A DNA stretch of 64,000 bases from Saccharothrix sp. HUAS TT1 (GTDB taxonomy: Bacteria > Actinomycetota > Actinomycetes > Mycobacteriales > Pseudonocardiaceae): assembly GCF_040744945.1 (NCBI RefSeq), contig NZ_CP160453.1:2294001-2358000 (forward strand), given 5' to 3'. Made by a program: the position numbers and the translations under genes. Within the stretch, counting starts at the first letter, position 1, and each line of letters starts with the position of its first letter. Under the pieces are notes generated by a model that saw nothing but the letters and a program-made list of their open reading frames with translations, was not told the DNA's origin and did no database searches. This document shows, in pieces, positions 25,713 through 34,542 of this stretch.

Positions 25713-26231
25713 TCAGGCCACTTCGCGCCGCTCCGGCACGACGTGCAGCGGACGTACCGACGGCCGCGCGTCGGCCTGGGGGAACACGAACTTCCGCATC
25801 GCCCAGAACTTGAAGCCGGTGGCGAGCAGCATGCCGATCACCGAGCCGGAGGCGAAGTCGGCGACCTCGGAGTGCAGGTCGAACACGTGCCGCGAGACGT
25901 ACAGCGGCAGCAGGTTCACCCCGATGCCGACGCCGCTCACCAGGAAGAACAACGCCGCCTCGTGGTGCCGCTCACGTCCGCCCCGGGTGTGGAAGGACCA
26001 CTCGCGGCTGAGCACGTAGGACGAGATCACCGCGACCAGCACGGCGATGGCCTTGGCCGTGACCACCTTGTCCTGCAGGAAGGTCAGCTTGAGCGCGTAC
26101 CAGACCCCGTTGTCGATCAGGAACGTCGTGCCGCCGACGACGGCGAACCGGATCAGCTCGCGGTGCTTGTTGATCAGGAACCGGACCGGTTCCGGGAGGA
26201 GGCCCAGGAACCTGCGCACTAGTGGCAGCAC
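25713..26231 (-). CDS. GtrA family membrane protein (copy 2)
   Basis: A 172-residue four-helix GtrA protein: FAVVGGTTFLIDNGVWYAL and YVLSREWSFHTRGGRERHHEAALFF, the latter almost identical to the neighbour. The C-terminus (KFVFPQADARPS) also parallels copy 1 (KWVFPEADFRPR). The differences are in the loops and the third and fourth helices, so the copies may have different partners. Upstream of copy 1 and probably co-transcribed with it. Confidence 0.88.
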   Translation of the reverse strand: MLPLVRRFLGLLPEPVRFLINKHRELIRFAVVGGTTFLIDNGVWYALKLTFLQDKVVTAKAIAVLVAVISSYVLSREWSFHTRGGRERHHEAALFFLVSGVGIGVNLLPLYVSRHVFDLHSEVADFASGSVIGMLLATGFKFWAMRKFVFPQADARPSVRPLHVVPERREVA

Positions 26232-26263
26232 CGGGGCAGGTTACCGACAGCGTGACCGGACGA

Positions 26264-28660
26264 TCACGATGGGGTGTCGCAGCGATCGGGCAGCAGGATG
26301 TCCAGCAGCGGGGGCAGCCACGGTGGTCGGGGCCGGCACGGCTCGTCCCGGGCGGGGGGCGTGGTCGTGGTCGGCGGGGTGGTCGGTGTCGTCGTCGTCA
26401 CGGGCGCCGGTGGCCGGGTCGACGGCTCGGTGGGCGGCTCGGTCGGCGGTTCGGTCGACGGCTGCTCCGGCGTGGACGGCTCGGTGGTCTTCGTCGGCGG
26501 CGACGTGGTCGACGTGGTCGGCCCGGGTGGTGTCGTCGTGGTGGTCGACGGCGGTGGCGCGGGCGTGCCGGTCGGGGGGACCTCAGGGTGGTCGTGGTCG
26601 TGGCCGTGGCCGTGGCGGGGGATGGGCACGTCGACGCTCTCGGACGCGGTGCCGAGGGTCGCGCTGACCCGCACCACCCCCTCGCGGTGCGGCCACCCGA
26701 ACGCCCAGACCGCGAGCCGGAACGACGCGCCCCGGTCCAGCGGCGCCTCGCACACCACCCGGCGCGCGGACCGCTCGCAACCGGGCCAGGGCGCGACCAG
26801 CGTGAGGTGGTCGTCGGTCTCCACGACCAGCCGCAGGTCGCCCGCCCGGCCGCCGGTGTTGGTGGCCCTGATGTCGAGCCGGGGCTCCCAGAAGCCGTGC
26901 TGCCACTTGCGGACCGCCAGGTCGAGGTCGTCGCGACCCGGCCGGACCTCGACGTCCAGGCCGATCGACACGCTGAGCGAGGTGCCCGCCGCGACGGTGC
27001 CGGTGATCCGGCCGGTGATCGCCCGCGGGTCGGCCTGGAGCCGGAACACGAACGTCGCCGTGCCGCCGGGCGCGATGCCCTGAGCGGTCACGCAGGTCAC
27101 CGCCCCCACGCCCGCCGGGCACATCACGGACTGCTCGGCCGAGCCGTCGAACTGCCCGAGCCGACCACCCGCCTGCCGCCCGTCCGCTGCCTGCCCGCCG
27201 ACCGCTTGCCCGCCGACCGCCTGCCTGTCTGCCGCCTGCCGACCGGTTGAGCCGTCCAGGCCCACCAGTCGGTCGCCGGCGAACGCCACCGCGGGCCCGA
27301 CCGACCGCACACCGGGCGGCAGGACCAGGGCGGCGCTCGCCGGTTCCGAGGCGGTCTCGCCCGCGTTGCGCACGGTGACCGGCAGGTCGACCGGTTCGTC
27401 GCCGGGCGTCAGCGCGAACCCGCTGGGCAGCACCGGCACCAGGTTCGGCGGCATCGGCTGGGGTTCGGGTTCGGGTTCCGGCTCGGGCTCGGGTTCGGGT
27501 TCGGGTTCGGCGGCCGGTTCGGCAGCCGGTTCGGCAGCCGGTTCGGCAGCCGGCTCAGCGGTCGGCGGGGGAGTCGGTTCGGTGGTCGGGGCGGGAGTGG
27601 GTTCCGGTGTGGTCTCCGGGGCCGGCGGCACGGGTGCGTTCGACGGGCTCGGCGCGACCTGCGCCGTCGTCATCGGAGCGGTCCGCGCGGCGGGCGCCTC
27701 CTGCTCGTCGCCGGACGCCAGGCCGATCACCACCGCGACCACCAGGGCGGCCACCGAGGCGGCGGCGCCGAGGAACTGGCGCGGCACGGACGAGGCAGCG
27801 CCGGCGGCACCTCCCGCTCCTGCCACCGCGGCCACCGCGGCGGCCTTGGCGGTGCCCGCGCCGGCGGCGGCCAGGTAGCCGGTCGTGCCGACTCCCAGCA
27901 CCAGCGGCGCGATGATGCCGCGCAGCGCCCCGTTGACGTCGGCCAGTTCGGCGGCCAGCGCGCGGCAGCCGCTGGTGCACTCGTCCAGGTGCGCCTCGAC
28001 CTGCGTGGTCTCCCGCTTGGACAACCCGCCGCGGGTCCACGCGCCCAGCTTGTCGACGGTCGCGCGGCAGCGCTCGGCCTGCGTCTCGGCCAGGTGCACC
28101 TGCAGGTAAGCCTGCTTCAGCCCCTCACGGGCCCGGTACGCGAGCGCGGACACGCCGTTGGCGGTCAGGCCCAGCAGCGGCGCGACCTCGGCGGGCGACT
28201 GGCCCTCGATCTCGGTGTGCCACAGCACGGTCTGCCAGCGCTCGGGCAGCCGGGCGAACGCCTTCGCGGCCAGCGACCGCTCCAGCCCGGCCACCGCGGT
28301 GTCCTTGAACGGCACGCTGGTCGCCTCGGGCGCGACCTCGGCCACGTCGTCGGCCAGTTCGAGCCTGCGGTCCCGCCGGGTCTTGTCGTACGCGGTGTGG
28401 CGCAGCGCGGTGAGCAGGTAGGCCCGGAACGCCGAGTCCGGCCCGCGGCCCGCCCGCAGCGCGTCGAGCACCTTGGCGAACGCGTCGGAGACCAGGTCGT
28501 CGGCCTCGGCGGACGACCTGGCGAGCTGGCGGGCCAGGTTGTGCGCGGCGGACACGTGCCGTTCGTAGAGCTGCCCGTAGGCGTCGATGTCCCCACCGCG
28601 CACGGAGTCGATCAGCTCCGCGTCGCTCGGTCCCTGGACGTCGGCAGGAACGGTCGCCAC
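26264..28660 (-). CDS. ECF sigma factor fused to ZAS motif, membrane helix and extracellular region
   Basis: A 798-residue fusion. Residues 10-100 are sigma region 2 and about 125-195 region 4 (LPERWQTVLWHTEIEGQSPAEVA, helix-turn-helix). Residues 220-235 carry an H-x3-C-x3-C zinc motif (HLDECTSGC), the hallmark of ZAS anti-sigma factors. A single hydrophobic helix (296-315) follows, then a Pro/Glu linker of AEP and EP repeats. An extracellular beta-rich part (about 400-690: PSGFALTPGDEPVDLPVTVRN and later) leads to Thr/Pro-rich and HGHGHDHDH segments. Sigma factor and anti-sigma are thus one membrane-tethered chain. GTG 28660 has GGAGG seven bases upstream. It recalls ECF groups with C-terminal extensions; regulon unknown. 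Confidence 0.88.
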   Translation of the reverse strand: MATVPADVQGPSDAELIDSVRGGDIDAYGQLYERHVSAAHNLARQLARSSAEADDLVSDAFAKVLDALRAGRGPDSAFRAYLLTALRHTAYDKTRRDRRLELADDVAEVAPEATSVPFKDTAVAGLERSLAAKAFARLPERWQTVLWHTEIEGQSPAEVAPLLGLTANGVSALAYRAREGLKQAYLQVHLAETQAERCRATVDKLGAWTRGGLSKRETTQVEAHLDECTSGCRALAAELADVNGALRGIIAPLVLGVGTTGYLAAAGAGTAKAAAVAAVAGAGGAAGAASSVPRQFLGAAASVAALVVAVVIGLASGDEQEAPAARTAPMTTAQVAPSPSNAPVPPAPETTPEPTPAPTTEPTPPPTAEPAAEPAAEPAAEPAAEPEPEPEPEPEPEPEPQPMPPNLVPVLPSGFALTPGDEPVDLPVTVRNAGETASEPASAALVLPPGVRSVGPAVAFAGDRLVGLDGSTGRQAADRQAVGGQAVGGQAADGRQAGGRLGQFDGSAEQSVMCPAGVGAVTCVTAQGIAPGGTATFVFRLQADPRAITGRITGTVAAGTSLSVSIGLDVEVRPGRDDLDLAVRKWQHGFWEPRLDIRATNTGGRAGDLRLVVETDDHLTLVAPWPGCERSARRVVCEAPLDRGASFRLAVWAFGWPHREGVVRVSATLGTASESVDVPIPRHGHGHDHDHPEVPPTGTPAPPPSTTTTTPPGPTTSTTSPPTKTTEPSTPEQPSTEPPTEPPTEPSTRPPAPVTTTTPTTPPTTTTPPARDEPCRPRPPWLPPLLDILLPDRCDTPS
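27460..27556. repeat. In-frame microsatellite in the sigma factor gene
   Basis: Tandem GGGTTC hexamers (encoding Glu-Pro on the minus strand) followed by 12-base GGCAGCCGGTTC units (encoding Ala-Ala-Glu-Pro). Both stay in frame. Such tracts can change length by slippage and would alter only the linker outside the membrane. Confidence 0.7.
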
Positions 28661-28807
28661 GTGTCTTCCTCCCTCGCGCGGCGCCAGTCTGACGCACCGG
28701 GTAGCTCACCGTCACGCGGAACCCCTCGACCGGGTGGCGCAAATGCCGTCATGGATGAGTCCCGGCGACGTCCCGTGTTCGGAAACCGACGTCGAGGAGG
28801 CATCCGG

Positions 28808-29614
28808 GTGGGTGTTCGGGAAGCGGTCTCACAGCGCTCTGGGCCCGGCGGGTCGCGGGCGCTGCGGTCCAGGTGGCGCACCGCCGCGCTGGCCGCGGGT
28901 TGGGCGTTCCCGGCCGACTGGCCGCTGGAAGAGGTGGACGACGTGTGCCGGGCGGTGCTGGGCGGTGGCGACCCGAGCCCGGAGCTGTACCGGCTGGGCG
29001 GCGCCCGCGCCGAGGCGGGCGCCGGGCTGGCCGAGACGCTGCTGGACCTGGCGGCGCTGCACGCGGTGCTGGCCGAGCCCGCCGGGTCGACCGGCATCGT
29101 CTCGCCGGACGTGGACGCGATCCCGGCGCGGCTGCTGCGCTGCACCGCGCTCGGCTGGGGCGAGGTGATGACCAAGCAGGCCGCGAACTGCTCGGCGGAC
29201 AACCCGCTGACCGGCCTGGCCACGTCCGCCTACCTGCGCACCAGGCTGCGCGAGGTGTACGCGGAGGCGCGCGCCGCCGGTCGCCAGGAGCACGTGCTGG
29301 TGCTGGTGGCGCTGGACCTGACCCGGACGTCCGGGTGGTCGCGCGTGGTGGCGATGACCCTGCTGGCCGACGCGCTGAAGGAGGTGTTCGACGCGGGCGA
29401 GACGGTGGCCTCGATCGGGCCGTCGGTGGCCTGCGTGCTGCTGCGCCGCGACCACCGGCTGCCGCGGGCCGTCGCCAACCTGCGGGTGCTCACCGCGGAC
29501 CGGTTGGCGGTCGACCCGCACGTCGCGCCGACCGGCCCGGCCCGGGTCTGGCTGGAGGAGCTCCCGCCGACCTGCGAGGACGCGGCGGCGTTGGTGGCCG
29601 GCTACGGCCGCTGA
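28808..29614 (+). CDS. Degenerate GGDEF-like protein
   Basis: A 268-residue cytosolic protein. The C-terminal half (about 135-268) begins ADNPLTGLATSAYLRTRLREVY, close to the DPLTGLxNR start of diguanylate-cyclase GGDEF domains, then VLVLVALDL in the position of the LDLD strand. The GG(D/E)EF signature itself is missing (IGPSVACVLL), so cyclase activity is unlikely. The N-terminal half is helical and unrecognised. GTG 28808 is chosen because GAGGAGG lies seven to eight bases before it; ATG 28751 is possible but weaker. Divergent from the sigma factor fusion gene, so it may belong to the same regulatory unit (inference). Confidence 0.6.
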   Translation: MGVREAVSQRSGPGGSRALRSRWRTAALAAGWAFPADWPLEEVDDVCRAVLGGGDPSPELYRLGGARAEAGAGLAETLLDLAALHAVLAEPAGSTGIVSPDVDAIPARLLRCTALGWGEVMTKQAANCSADNPLTGLATSAYLRTRLREVYAEARAAGRQEHVLVLVALDLTRTSGWSRVVAMTLLADALKEVFDAGETVASIGPSVACVLLRRDHRLPRAVANLRVLTADRLAVDPHVAPTGPARVWLEELPPTCEDAAALVAGYGR

Positions 29615-29616
29615 GT

Positions 29617-29656
29617 CCCGGCCCGGACGCCGAACCCCTGTCCGGCGTCCGACCGG
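29617..29656. terminator. Hairpin between GGDEF-like and lectin genes
   Basis: Inverted repeat CGGACGCCG / CGGCGTCCG (29624-29632 and 29643-29651) extended by CCCGG/CCGGG. Placed between convergent genes; likely a two-way terminator. Confidence 0.6.
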
Positions 29657-29665
29657 GTCACGCGG

Positions 29666-30145
29666 TTACTCGTGGATGATCCAGCGCTGGTCGGCCCGAC
29701 CCGGCTCACACGGCGCGAGGACCAGCTCCTTGTAGACGCCGTTGTGCGTGATGCACTCACCGGTGTCGCCGGACTCGAACAGCCAGGAGCGGTAGCCGTC
29801 GTAGGAGCTGCCCACCCAGCGCTGCTCCTGGGAGCCGTCGCAGTTCCGGCCCGCCAGCTTCCCCCCGATCGAGGTCACGCACCACCCGTAAGCCTTGCTC
29901 TTGATGGTGTTGTCATCGGAGATGTGCCACTTCTGGTTGTCCCCACCGTGGTACGGGTGCGGGATGACCGGGAACTCGGGGTCCCACGCCCAGTTGGTCT
30001 GGTCCCAGACGTCGCCCTTCCTGGTGTCGCTCTCGATCACCCACTCGTCCTGCGGCGCGTCGGGCGCGGCGGCGAACGAGGTCGGCGCGACGAGCAGCGC
30101 CGAGGCGGCCACGGCGACGGCGGCGAGGATTCGACCGAATGACAT
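29666..30145 (-). CDS. Secreted RICIN-type beta-trefoil lectin-like protein
   Basis: A 159-residue secreted protein. Signal peptide MSFGRILAAVAVAASALLVAPTSFAAA with probable cleavage after AxA. The mature part has ricin-B-like repeats marked by QxW motifs (NQKWHI, EQRWVG, DQRWII) and paired cysteines (WCVTS/GRNC, ECITH/APCE). It probably binds a sugar. ATG 30145 has AAGGAG six bases upstream. No catalytic domain is attached. Single trefoil, shorter than typical (about 130 residues mature). Confidence 0.8.
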   Translation of the reverse strand: MSFGRILAAVAVAASALLVAPTSFAAAPDAPQDEWVIESDTRKGDVWDQTNWAWDPEFPVIPHPYHGGDNQKWHISDDNTIKSKAYGWCVTSIGGKLAGRNCDGSQEQRWVGSSYDGYRSWLFESGDTGECITHNGVYKELVLAPCEPGRADQRWIIHE

Positions 30146-30330
30146 CCGCTTCTCCTTCGGGGTCGGTTCACGTGCACCGTCGAGTAGAAGCGCTGCGCCG
30201 GGACCGCGAGCGGCGAGAACAACCATGGTGGCGGCAGATGACACGGTCCGGTCGGATCGGGCGCCCCGCCGGTCACGGACGCGGAGGACGGGACGCCACA
30301 CCGTCGCCCACGAGGGTGAACGCCCACGAC

Positions 30331-30402
30331 TTGACAGCTCTCCGAGTGCTCGGGGACAGTGTTCTAGTGTCTTAGTCCAGTAGAACAATTTGGAGGCGCC
30401 GG
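30331..30402 (+). promoter_or_regulatory. Operator palindrome and promoter region of the GntR-ABC operon
   Basis: A 10-bp imperfect inverted repeat TGTTCTAGTG-N8-CAGTAGAACA (30360-30387, nine of ten pairs match) lies 15 bases upstream of the gntR start, followed by GGAGG. A TTGACA sits at 30331-30336, but no well-spaced -10 is evident. The palindrome type and position fit autoregulation by the YtrA-like regulator it precedes. Confidence 0.6.
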
Positions 30403-30792
30403 GTGGAGTTCCGCATCGACCGGTCCAGTGGCCTCCCCGCGTACCTCCAGCTCGTGCGCCAGGTGCGGGAGGCGCTGCGCATGGGCTGGCTCGCGCCGGG
30501 AGACCGGCTGCCGACGGTCCGCGACGTCGTCGCGAGGAGTGGTGTGAACGCGAACACGGTGCTCAAGGCCTACCGCGAACTGGAGCTGTCCGGCCTGGTC
30601 GAGGCGCGCCAGGGCTCCGGCACGTTCGTCAAGGCCGGTCTCGGCTCGACCGAGCCGGAGGTGATGGCGGCGCTCAGGGCGCGGCTGGCCGAGTGGGTGC
30701 GCGAGGCGCGCGAGGCCGGGTTGGACACCGAGGACATCGACGCGCTGGTGCGTTCCGTCCTCGCCGAGGGGGAGGGGGTGGCGGTCGCATGA
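30403..30792 (+). CDS. GntR-family regulator, YtrA subfamily
   Basis: A 129-residue repressor. N-terminal winged helix (FRIDRSSGLPAYLQLVRQVRE, RLPTVRDVVARSGVNANTVLKAYRELELSGLVEARQGSGTFV) followed by a short helical dimer region, the YtrA layout. Ligands for this class are often cell-wall-active compounds. GTG 30403 with GGAGG. Its stop overlaps the ABC ATPase start (ATGA). It probably represses its own operon through the palindrome at 30360-30387. Confidence 0.9.
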   Translation: MEFRIDRSSGLPAYLQLVRQVREALRMGWLAPGDRLPTVRDVVARSGVNANTVLKAYRELELSGLVEARQGSGTFVKAGLGSTEPEVMAALRARLAEWVREAREAGLDTEDIDALVRSVLAEGEGVAVA

Positions 30793-31661
30793 CGATCGTC
30801 GCGGAGGCCGTGGGCGACACCGCGGTCGCGGTGCGCGCCCGAGGGCTTGGCAAGCGCTACCGCAGCAAGTGGGCGCTGCGCGAATGCGCGTTCGACCTGC
30901 CCGCGGGCCGGGTGGCGGCGCTGGTCGGCGCGAACGGCGCGGGCAAGACCACGTTGATGAGCGTCCTGGCCGGGCTCCTCGGCGCCGACGAGGGGTCGGC
31001 GACCGCGACGGGCCGGGTGGCGTTCGTGTCGCAGGAGAAGCCGGTCTACCGGCACTTCTCGGCGACCGACGTGCTGCGCCTCGGCGCGCGGCTCAACGTC
31101 GTGTGGGACGAGCCGCGGGCCCGCCGCTGGCTGGAGCGCTTCGAGGTCCCGCTGGACAGGGCGTGCGGCAAGCTGTCCGGCGGCCAGCAGGCCCAGGTGG
31201 CGTTCGCGCTGGCCCTCGGCTCGCGGCCGGACGTGCTCATGCTGGACGAGCCGCTGGCCAACCTGGACCCGCTGGCCCGCCGGGAGGTGTCCGCCGAGCT
31301 GCTGAGCGAGGTCACCGAGACCGGCATGACCGTGCTGCTGTCCACGCACATCGTGGCCGAGCTGTCCGGCGTGGCCGACTACCTGCTGCTCCTCGCGCAC
31401 GGCCGGCTGCTGGCGGGCGGCGACCTGGACGACCTGCTCACCGGCCACGTCGCCTACACCGGCCCGCGCTCGGACGTGCCGCCCGCGCTGGGCGAGGTCG
31501 TCGAGGCCAGGCACACCGCCCACCAGTCGACGTTCCTCATCCGGCTGCCCGAGGGGCGCCCGCGGCCGGTGGTGGCGGGCCAGTGGGTCGAGCGCCCGGT
31601 GACGTTGGAGGACTACGTGCTCGCGCAGCTCGAAGCCACCCGGAAGGGGGCCCGCGCATGA
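30789..31661 (+). CDS. ABC transporter ATP-binding protein
   Basis: A 290-residue ATPase. Walker A VGANGAGKTT, Q-loop SQEKPVYRH, signature LSGGQQAQ, Walker B VLMLDEPLANLDP and the H-loop STHIVAE. A C-terminal extension of ~80 residues is typical of export-type (drug or bacitracin-like) pairs. Coupled to gntR upstream and the permease downstream through ATGA overlaps. The three-gene YtrA-ATPase-permease set resembles antibiotic or cell-envelope stress exporters. Confidence 0.93.
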   Translation: MTIVAEAVGDTAVAVRARGLGKRYRSKWALRECAFDLPAGRVAALVGANGAGKTTLMSVLAGLLGADEGSATATGRVAFVSQEKPVYRHFSATDVLRLGARLNVVWDEPRARRWLERFEVPLDRACGKLSGGQQAQVAFALALGSRPDVLMLDEPLANLDPLARREVSAELLSEVTETGMTVLLSTHIVAELSGVADYLLLLAHGRLLAGGDLDDLLTGHVAYTGPRSDVPPALGEVVEARHTAHQSTFLIRLPEGRPRPVVAGQWVERPVTLEDYVLAQLEATRKGARA

Positions 31662-32656
31662 CCACCACCACCACGACCGGCGTCACGACCGCCGCACCGG
31701 TGACCACCCGCGCCCGCGTCGGCTGGGGCGACCTGCTGTGGGTGACCTGGCGGCAGCACCGCTGGATGCTCGCCGGCACGGCCGCCGTCGCCGTCCTGCT
31801 CGGCGGCCTGGCGCTGTACCTCGCCCTGCGCGTCGACGCGACCGGCAGCAGCCGCCTGGAGCTGTTCGGCCGGTGGGGCGTCGTCGGCCTCAGCCAGCTG
31901 CTCGTCCTGGCGCCGATGGCGTTCGGCCTGGTCGTCGCGGTGTTCTGGGCGGCGCCCCTGCTGTCGCGGGAGTACGAGCAGCGCACGCACGTCGTGGTGT
32001 GGAGCCAGGACGTCAGCCCGCTGCGCTGGCTGACCGGCAAGGTCGTGCCGCTCTTCGCGCTCGCCGTCGTGCTCGCCGTCGGCCTGGGGCTGGCGCTGAT
32101 CAAGCTGATCAACAGCGTCAACGCCGAGTCGGCCGAGTACGTGCCGTTCCGGCCGTTCGACCCGCCCGCGTTCGAGGTGGCGCCGCAGGTGCAGTTCGGG
32201 TTCGTGGCGTTCGGCTTCGCGCTCGGGCTGGCGCTCAGTGCGCTCACCCGGCGCACGGTGCTCTCGATGGGGCTCACGCTCGGCGTGTTCGTCGTGGTGC
32301 GCGGCCTGGTCGCGGGCGGTTGGCGGCCGTACTACCAGGAGCCGCTGCGCCACGTGGAGCCGTACGCCACGTTCCAGGGCGTGGACCCCGGTGGCCGGGG
32401 CGCGTGGACGGTCGACAGCGGCTTCGTCGACGCGGCGGGCAACGAGGCGCCCTACCCCTCCGCCTGCTCGCGCATCGAGGACAACGACTCCTACGCGCAG
32501 TGCATGACCGACCACGACGTCCGGTACTTCACCGACTACCACCCGGCCGACCGGCTCGTGCCGTTCCAGTGGTTCGAGTTCGCCGTCTACGCCGTGCTCG
32601 CCGCGGCCCTGTTCGCCCTGGCCTTCACCGTGGTGCGCCGGGCGCGCCGGGTCTGA
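31658..32656 (+). CDS. ABC transporter permease
   Basis: A 332-residue membrane protein with about six helices (for example [64 protein letters not shown], a C-terminal [16 protein letters not shown]). A 90-residue extracellular loop before the last helix contains two cysteines ([15 protein letters not shown]). The N-terminus is Thr-rich. Partner of the ATPase with which it overlaps by four bases. Confidence 0.85.
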   Translation: MTTTTTTGVTTAAPVTTRARVGWGDLLWVTWRQHRWMLAGTAAVAVLLGGLALYLALRVDATGSSRLELFGRWGVVGLSQLLVLAPMAFGLVVAVFWAAPLLSREYEQRTHVVVWSQDVSPLRWLTGKVVPLFALAVVLAVGLGLALIKLINSVNAESAEYVPFRPFDPPAFEVAPQVQFGFVAFGFALGLALSALTRRTVLSMGLTLGVFVVVRGLVAGGWRPYYQEPLRHVEPYATFQGVDPGGRGAWTVDSGFVDAAGNEAPYPSACSRIEDNDSYAQCMTDHDVRYFTDYHPADRLVPFQWFEFAVYAVLAAALFALAFTVVRRARRV

Positions 32657-32705
32657 CCGGGACCGGGTTCACCGCCGTCACCCGGCGGTGGCCCTGCCGA
32701 GGGGG

Positions 32706-32731
32706 TCCCGCGCGCCCGGGGAGGCGCGCGG
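32706..32731 (+). terminator. Terminator of the GntR-ABC operon
   Basis: Perfect 10-bp stem CCCGCGCGCC / GGCGCGCGGG with a six-base loop, 50 bases after the permease stop and before purK. Confidence 0.6.
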
Positions 32732-32799
32732 GGCTTCCTGCACCGCTGCCCGGAGGCCGGTCCGGAGCATCGCGTTTGTGCAGGTAGGATCACGAAACC

Positions 32800-33987
32800 G
32801 TGGACTCCCGAACCCGCCTCCCCGCCGTCGGCATGATCGGCGGCGGCCAGCTCGCCCGCATGACGCACCAGGCCGCCATCCCGCTCGGCCAGTCGCTGCG
32901 GGTGCTCGCCGAGTCGGACGCCGACCCCGCCGCGCTCGTCGCGCGCGACGTGGAGCTGGGCAAGCACACCGACCTGGACGCGCTGCGCGCGTTCGCCAAG
33001 TCGTGCGACGTCGTCACGTTCGACCACGAGCACGTGCCGCAGGAGCACCTGCGCGCGCTGGTCGCCGAGGGCGTCAAGGTGTTCCCCGGCCCCGACGCCC
33101 TGCTGCACGCGCAGGACAAGCTGGTCATGCGGGTGCGGCTGGCCGAGCTGGGCGTGCCGGTGCCGCCGTTCGCCGCCGTGGCCGAGACGGCCGACGTGCT
33201 GAAGTTCGGCGCGCGGCACGGGTGGCCGTGCGTGCTCAAGGCGGTGCGCGGCGGTTACGACGGCCGCGGCGTGTGGATGCTGAACACGCCGCAGAGCGCG
33301 CAGCGGGTCGTCCCCGAGCTGCTGGACGCCGGCACGCCGTTGATGGTCGAGCAGTGCGTGCCGATGCACCGCGAGCTGTCCGCGCTGGTCGCGCGCTCGC
33401 CGTTCGGCCAGGGCGCCGCGTGGCCGCTGGTGCAGACCGTGCAGCAGGAGGGGATCTGCGTCGAGGTGCTGGCCCCGGCCCCGGACGGGCCCGCCGAGCA
33501 GGCGCAGGAGCTGGCCCTGCGGATCGCGGACGAGCTGGGCGTGGTCGGGCTGCTGGCCGTGGAGCTGTTCGAGACGGCGGACGGGCTGGTCGTCAACGAG
33601 CTGGCGATGCGCCCGCACAACTCCGGCCACTGGACCATCGAGGGCGCCCGCACGTCGCAGTTCGAGCAGCACCTGCGGGCCGTGCTGGACTACCCGCTCG
33701 GCGCGACGGACCTCGTCGCGCCCGCCGTCGTGATGGCCAACGTCCTGGGCGCGTCGTCGCCGCCCGAGATGGGGCCGGACGAGCGGTTGCACCACCTGTT
33801 CGCCCGGTTCCCCGACGCCCACGTGCACCTGTACGGCAAGGCGGAGCGGCCGGGGCGCAAGATCGGTCACGTGACGCTGCTCGGCGAGCGGATGGACGAG
33901 GTGCGCGAGCGGGCCGGGCTGGCCGCGCACTGGCTGTCCGACGGCGTGTGGCTGGACGGGTACGACATCCACGGGGGGAAGCGGTGA
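32800..33987 (+). CDS. purK: 5-(carboxyamino)imidazole ribonucleotide synthase
   Basis: A 395-residue ATP-grasp enzyme that makes N5-CAIR from AIR, ATP and bicarbonate in purine synthesis. It begins with [17 protein letters not shown] and contains FDHEHVP, the ATP-binding [13 protein letters not shown] and the metal-binding [31 protein letters not shown] 32800 with AGGTAGGA about ten bases upstream. Overlaps purE by four bases. Confidence 0.96.
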   Translation: MDSRTRLPAVGMIGGGQLARMTHQAAIPLGQSLRVLAESDADPAALVARDVELGKHTDLDALRAFAKSCDVVTFDHEHVPQEHLRALVAEGVKVFPGPDALLHAQDKLVMRVRLAELGVPVPPFAAVAETADVLKFGARHGWPCVLKAVRGGYDGRGVWMLNTPQSAQRVVPELLDAGTPLMVEQCVPMHRELSALVARSPFGQGAAWPLVQTVQQEGICVEVLAPAPDGPAEQAQELALRIADELGVVGLLAVELFETADGLVVNELAMRPHNSGHWTIEGARTSQFEQHLRAVLDYPLGATDLVAPAVVMANVLGASSPPEMGPDERLHHLFARFPDAHVHLYGKAERPGRKIGHVTLLGERMDEVRERAGLAAHWLSDGVWLDGYDIHGGKR

Positions 33988-34490
33988 CGCAGGTCGGTGT
34001 GATCATGGGCAGCGACTCGGACTGGCCGGTGATGAAGGCCGCGGCCGAGGCGCTGGCGGAGTTCGACGTCAGCTACGAGGTGGGCGTGTACTCGGCGCAC
34101 CGCACGCCGCAGCGGATGCTGGACTACGCGTCGTCGGCCGCGTCGCGCGGGGTCCAGGTGATCATCGCGGGCGCCGGTGGCGCGGCGCACCTGCCCGGCA
34201 TGGTGGCGTCGGCGACGGTGCTGCCGGTGATCGGCGTGCCCGTGCCGCTGAAGTACCTGGACGGGATGGACTCGCTGCTGTCGATCGTGCAGATGCCGGC
34301 GGGCGTGCCGGTGGCGACGGTGTCGGTGGGCGGCGCGCGCAACGCCGGTCTGCTGGCCGTGCGGGTGCTGGCGGCGTCCGACCCGGAGCTGCGCAAGCGG
34401 ATGGCGGAGTTCCAGGCGTCGCTGGCCGAGCTGGTGCTGGCGAAGGACGCGGCGCTGAGGGCTGTAGCGGACGGCACAGCGGACAACTGA
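33984..34490 (+). CDS. purE: N5-CAIR mutase
   Basis: A 168-residue class I PurE that converts N5-CAIR to CAIR. Motifs: [38 protein letters not shown] and [22 protein letters not shown] 33984 overlaps the purK stop (GTGA). Confidence 0.96.
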   Translation: MTQVGVIMGSDSDWPVMKAAAEALAEFDVSYEVGVYSAHRTPQRMLDYASSAASRGVQVIIAGAGGAAHLPGMVASATVLPVIGVPVPLKYLDGMDSLLSIVQMPAGVPVATVSVGGARNAGLLAVRVLAASDPELRKRMAEFQASLAELVLAKDAALRAVADGTADN

Positions 34491-34511
34491 GTGAACGCGC
34501 GCTAACATCCG

Positions 34512-34527
34512 GGTAGGACGCCCTACC
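34512..34527. promoter_or_regulatory. Palindrome upstream of acyl-CoA dehydrogenase gene
   Basis: Perfect inverted repeat GGTAGG-ACGC-CCTACC, 15 bases before the dehydrogenase start and directly before its GGGAGG site. It could be an operator for a TetR-like fatty-acid regulator, or simply a leader hairpin. Confidence 0.4.
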
Positions 34528-34542
34528 GGGAGGTAACTTAAC

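Noticed and set aside
27460..27556. Independent repeat element
   Set aside because: It is an in-frame Glu-Pro / Ala-Ala-Glu-Pro linker of the sigma factor fusion, not a mobile repeat.
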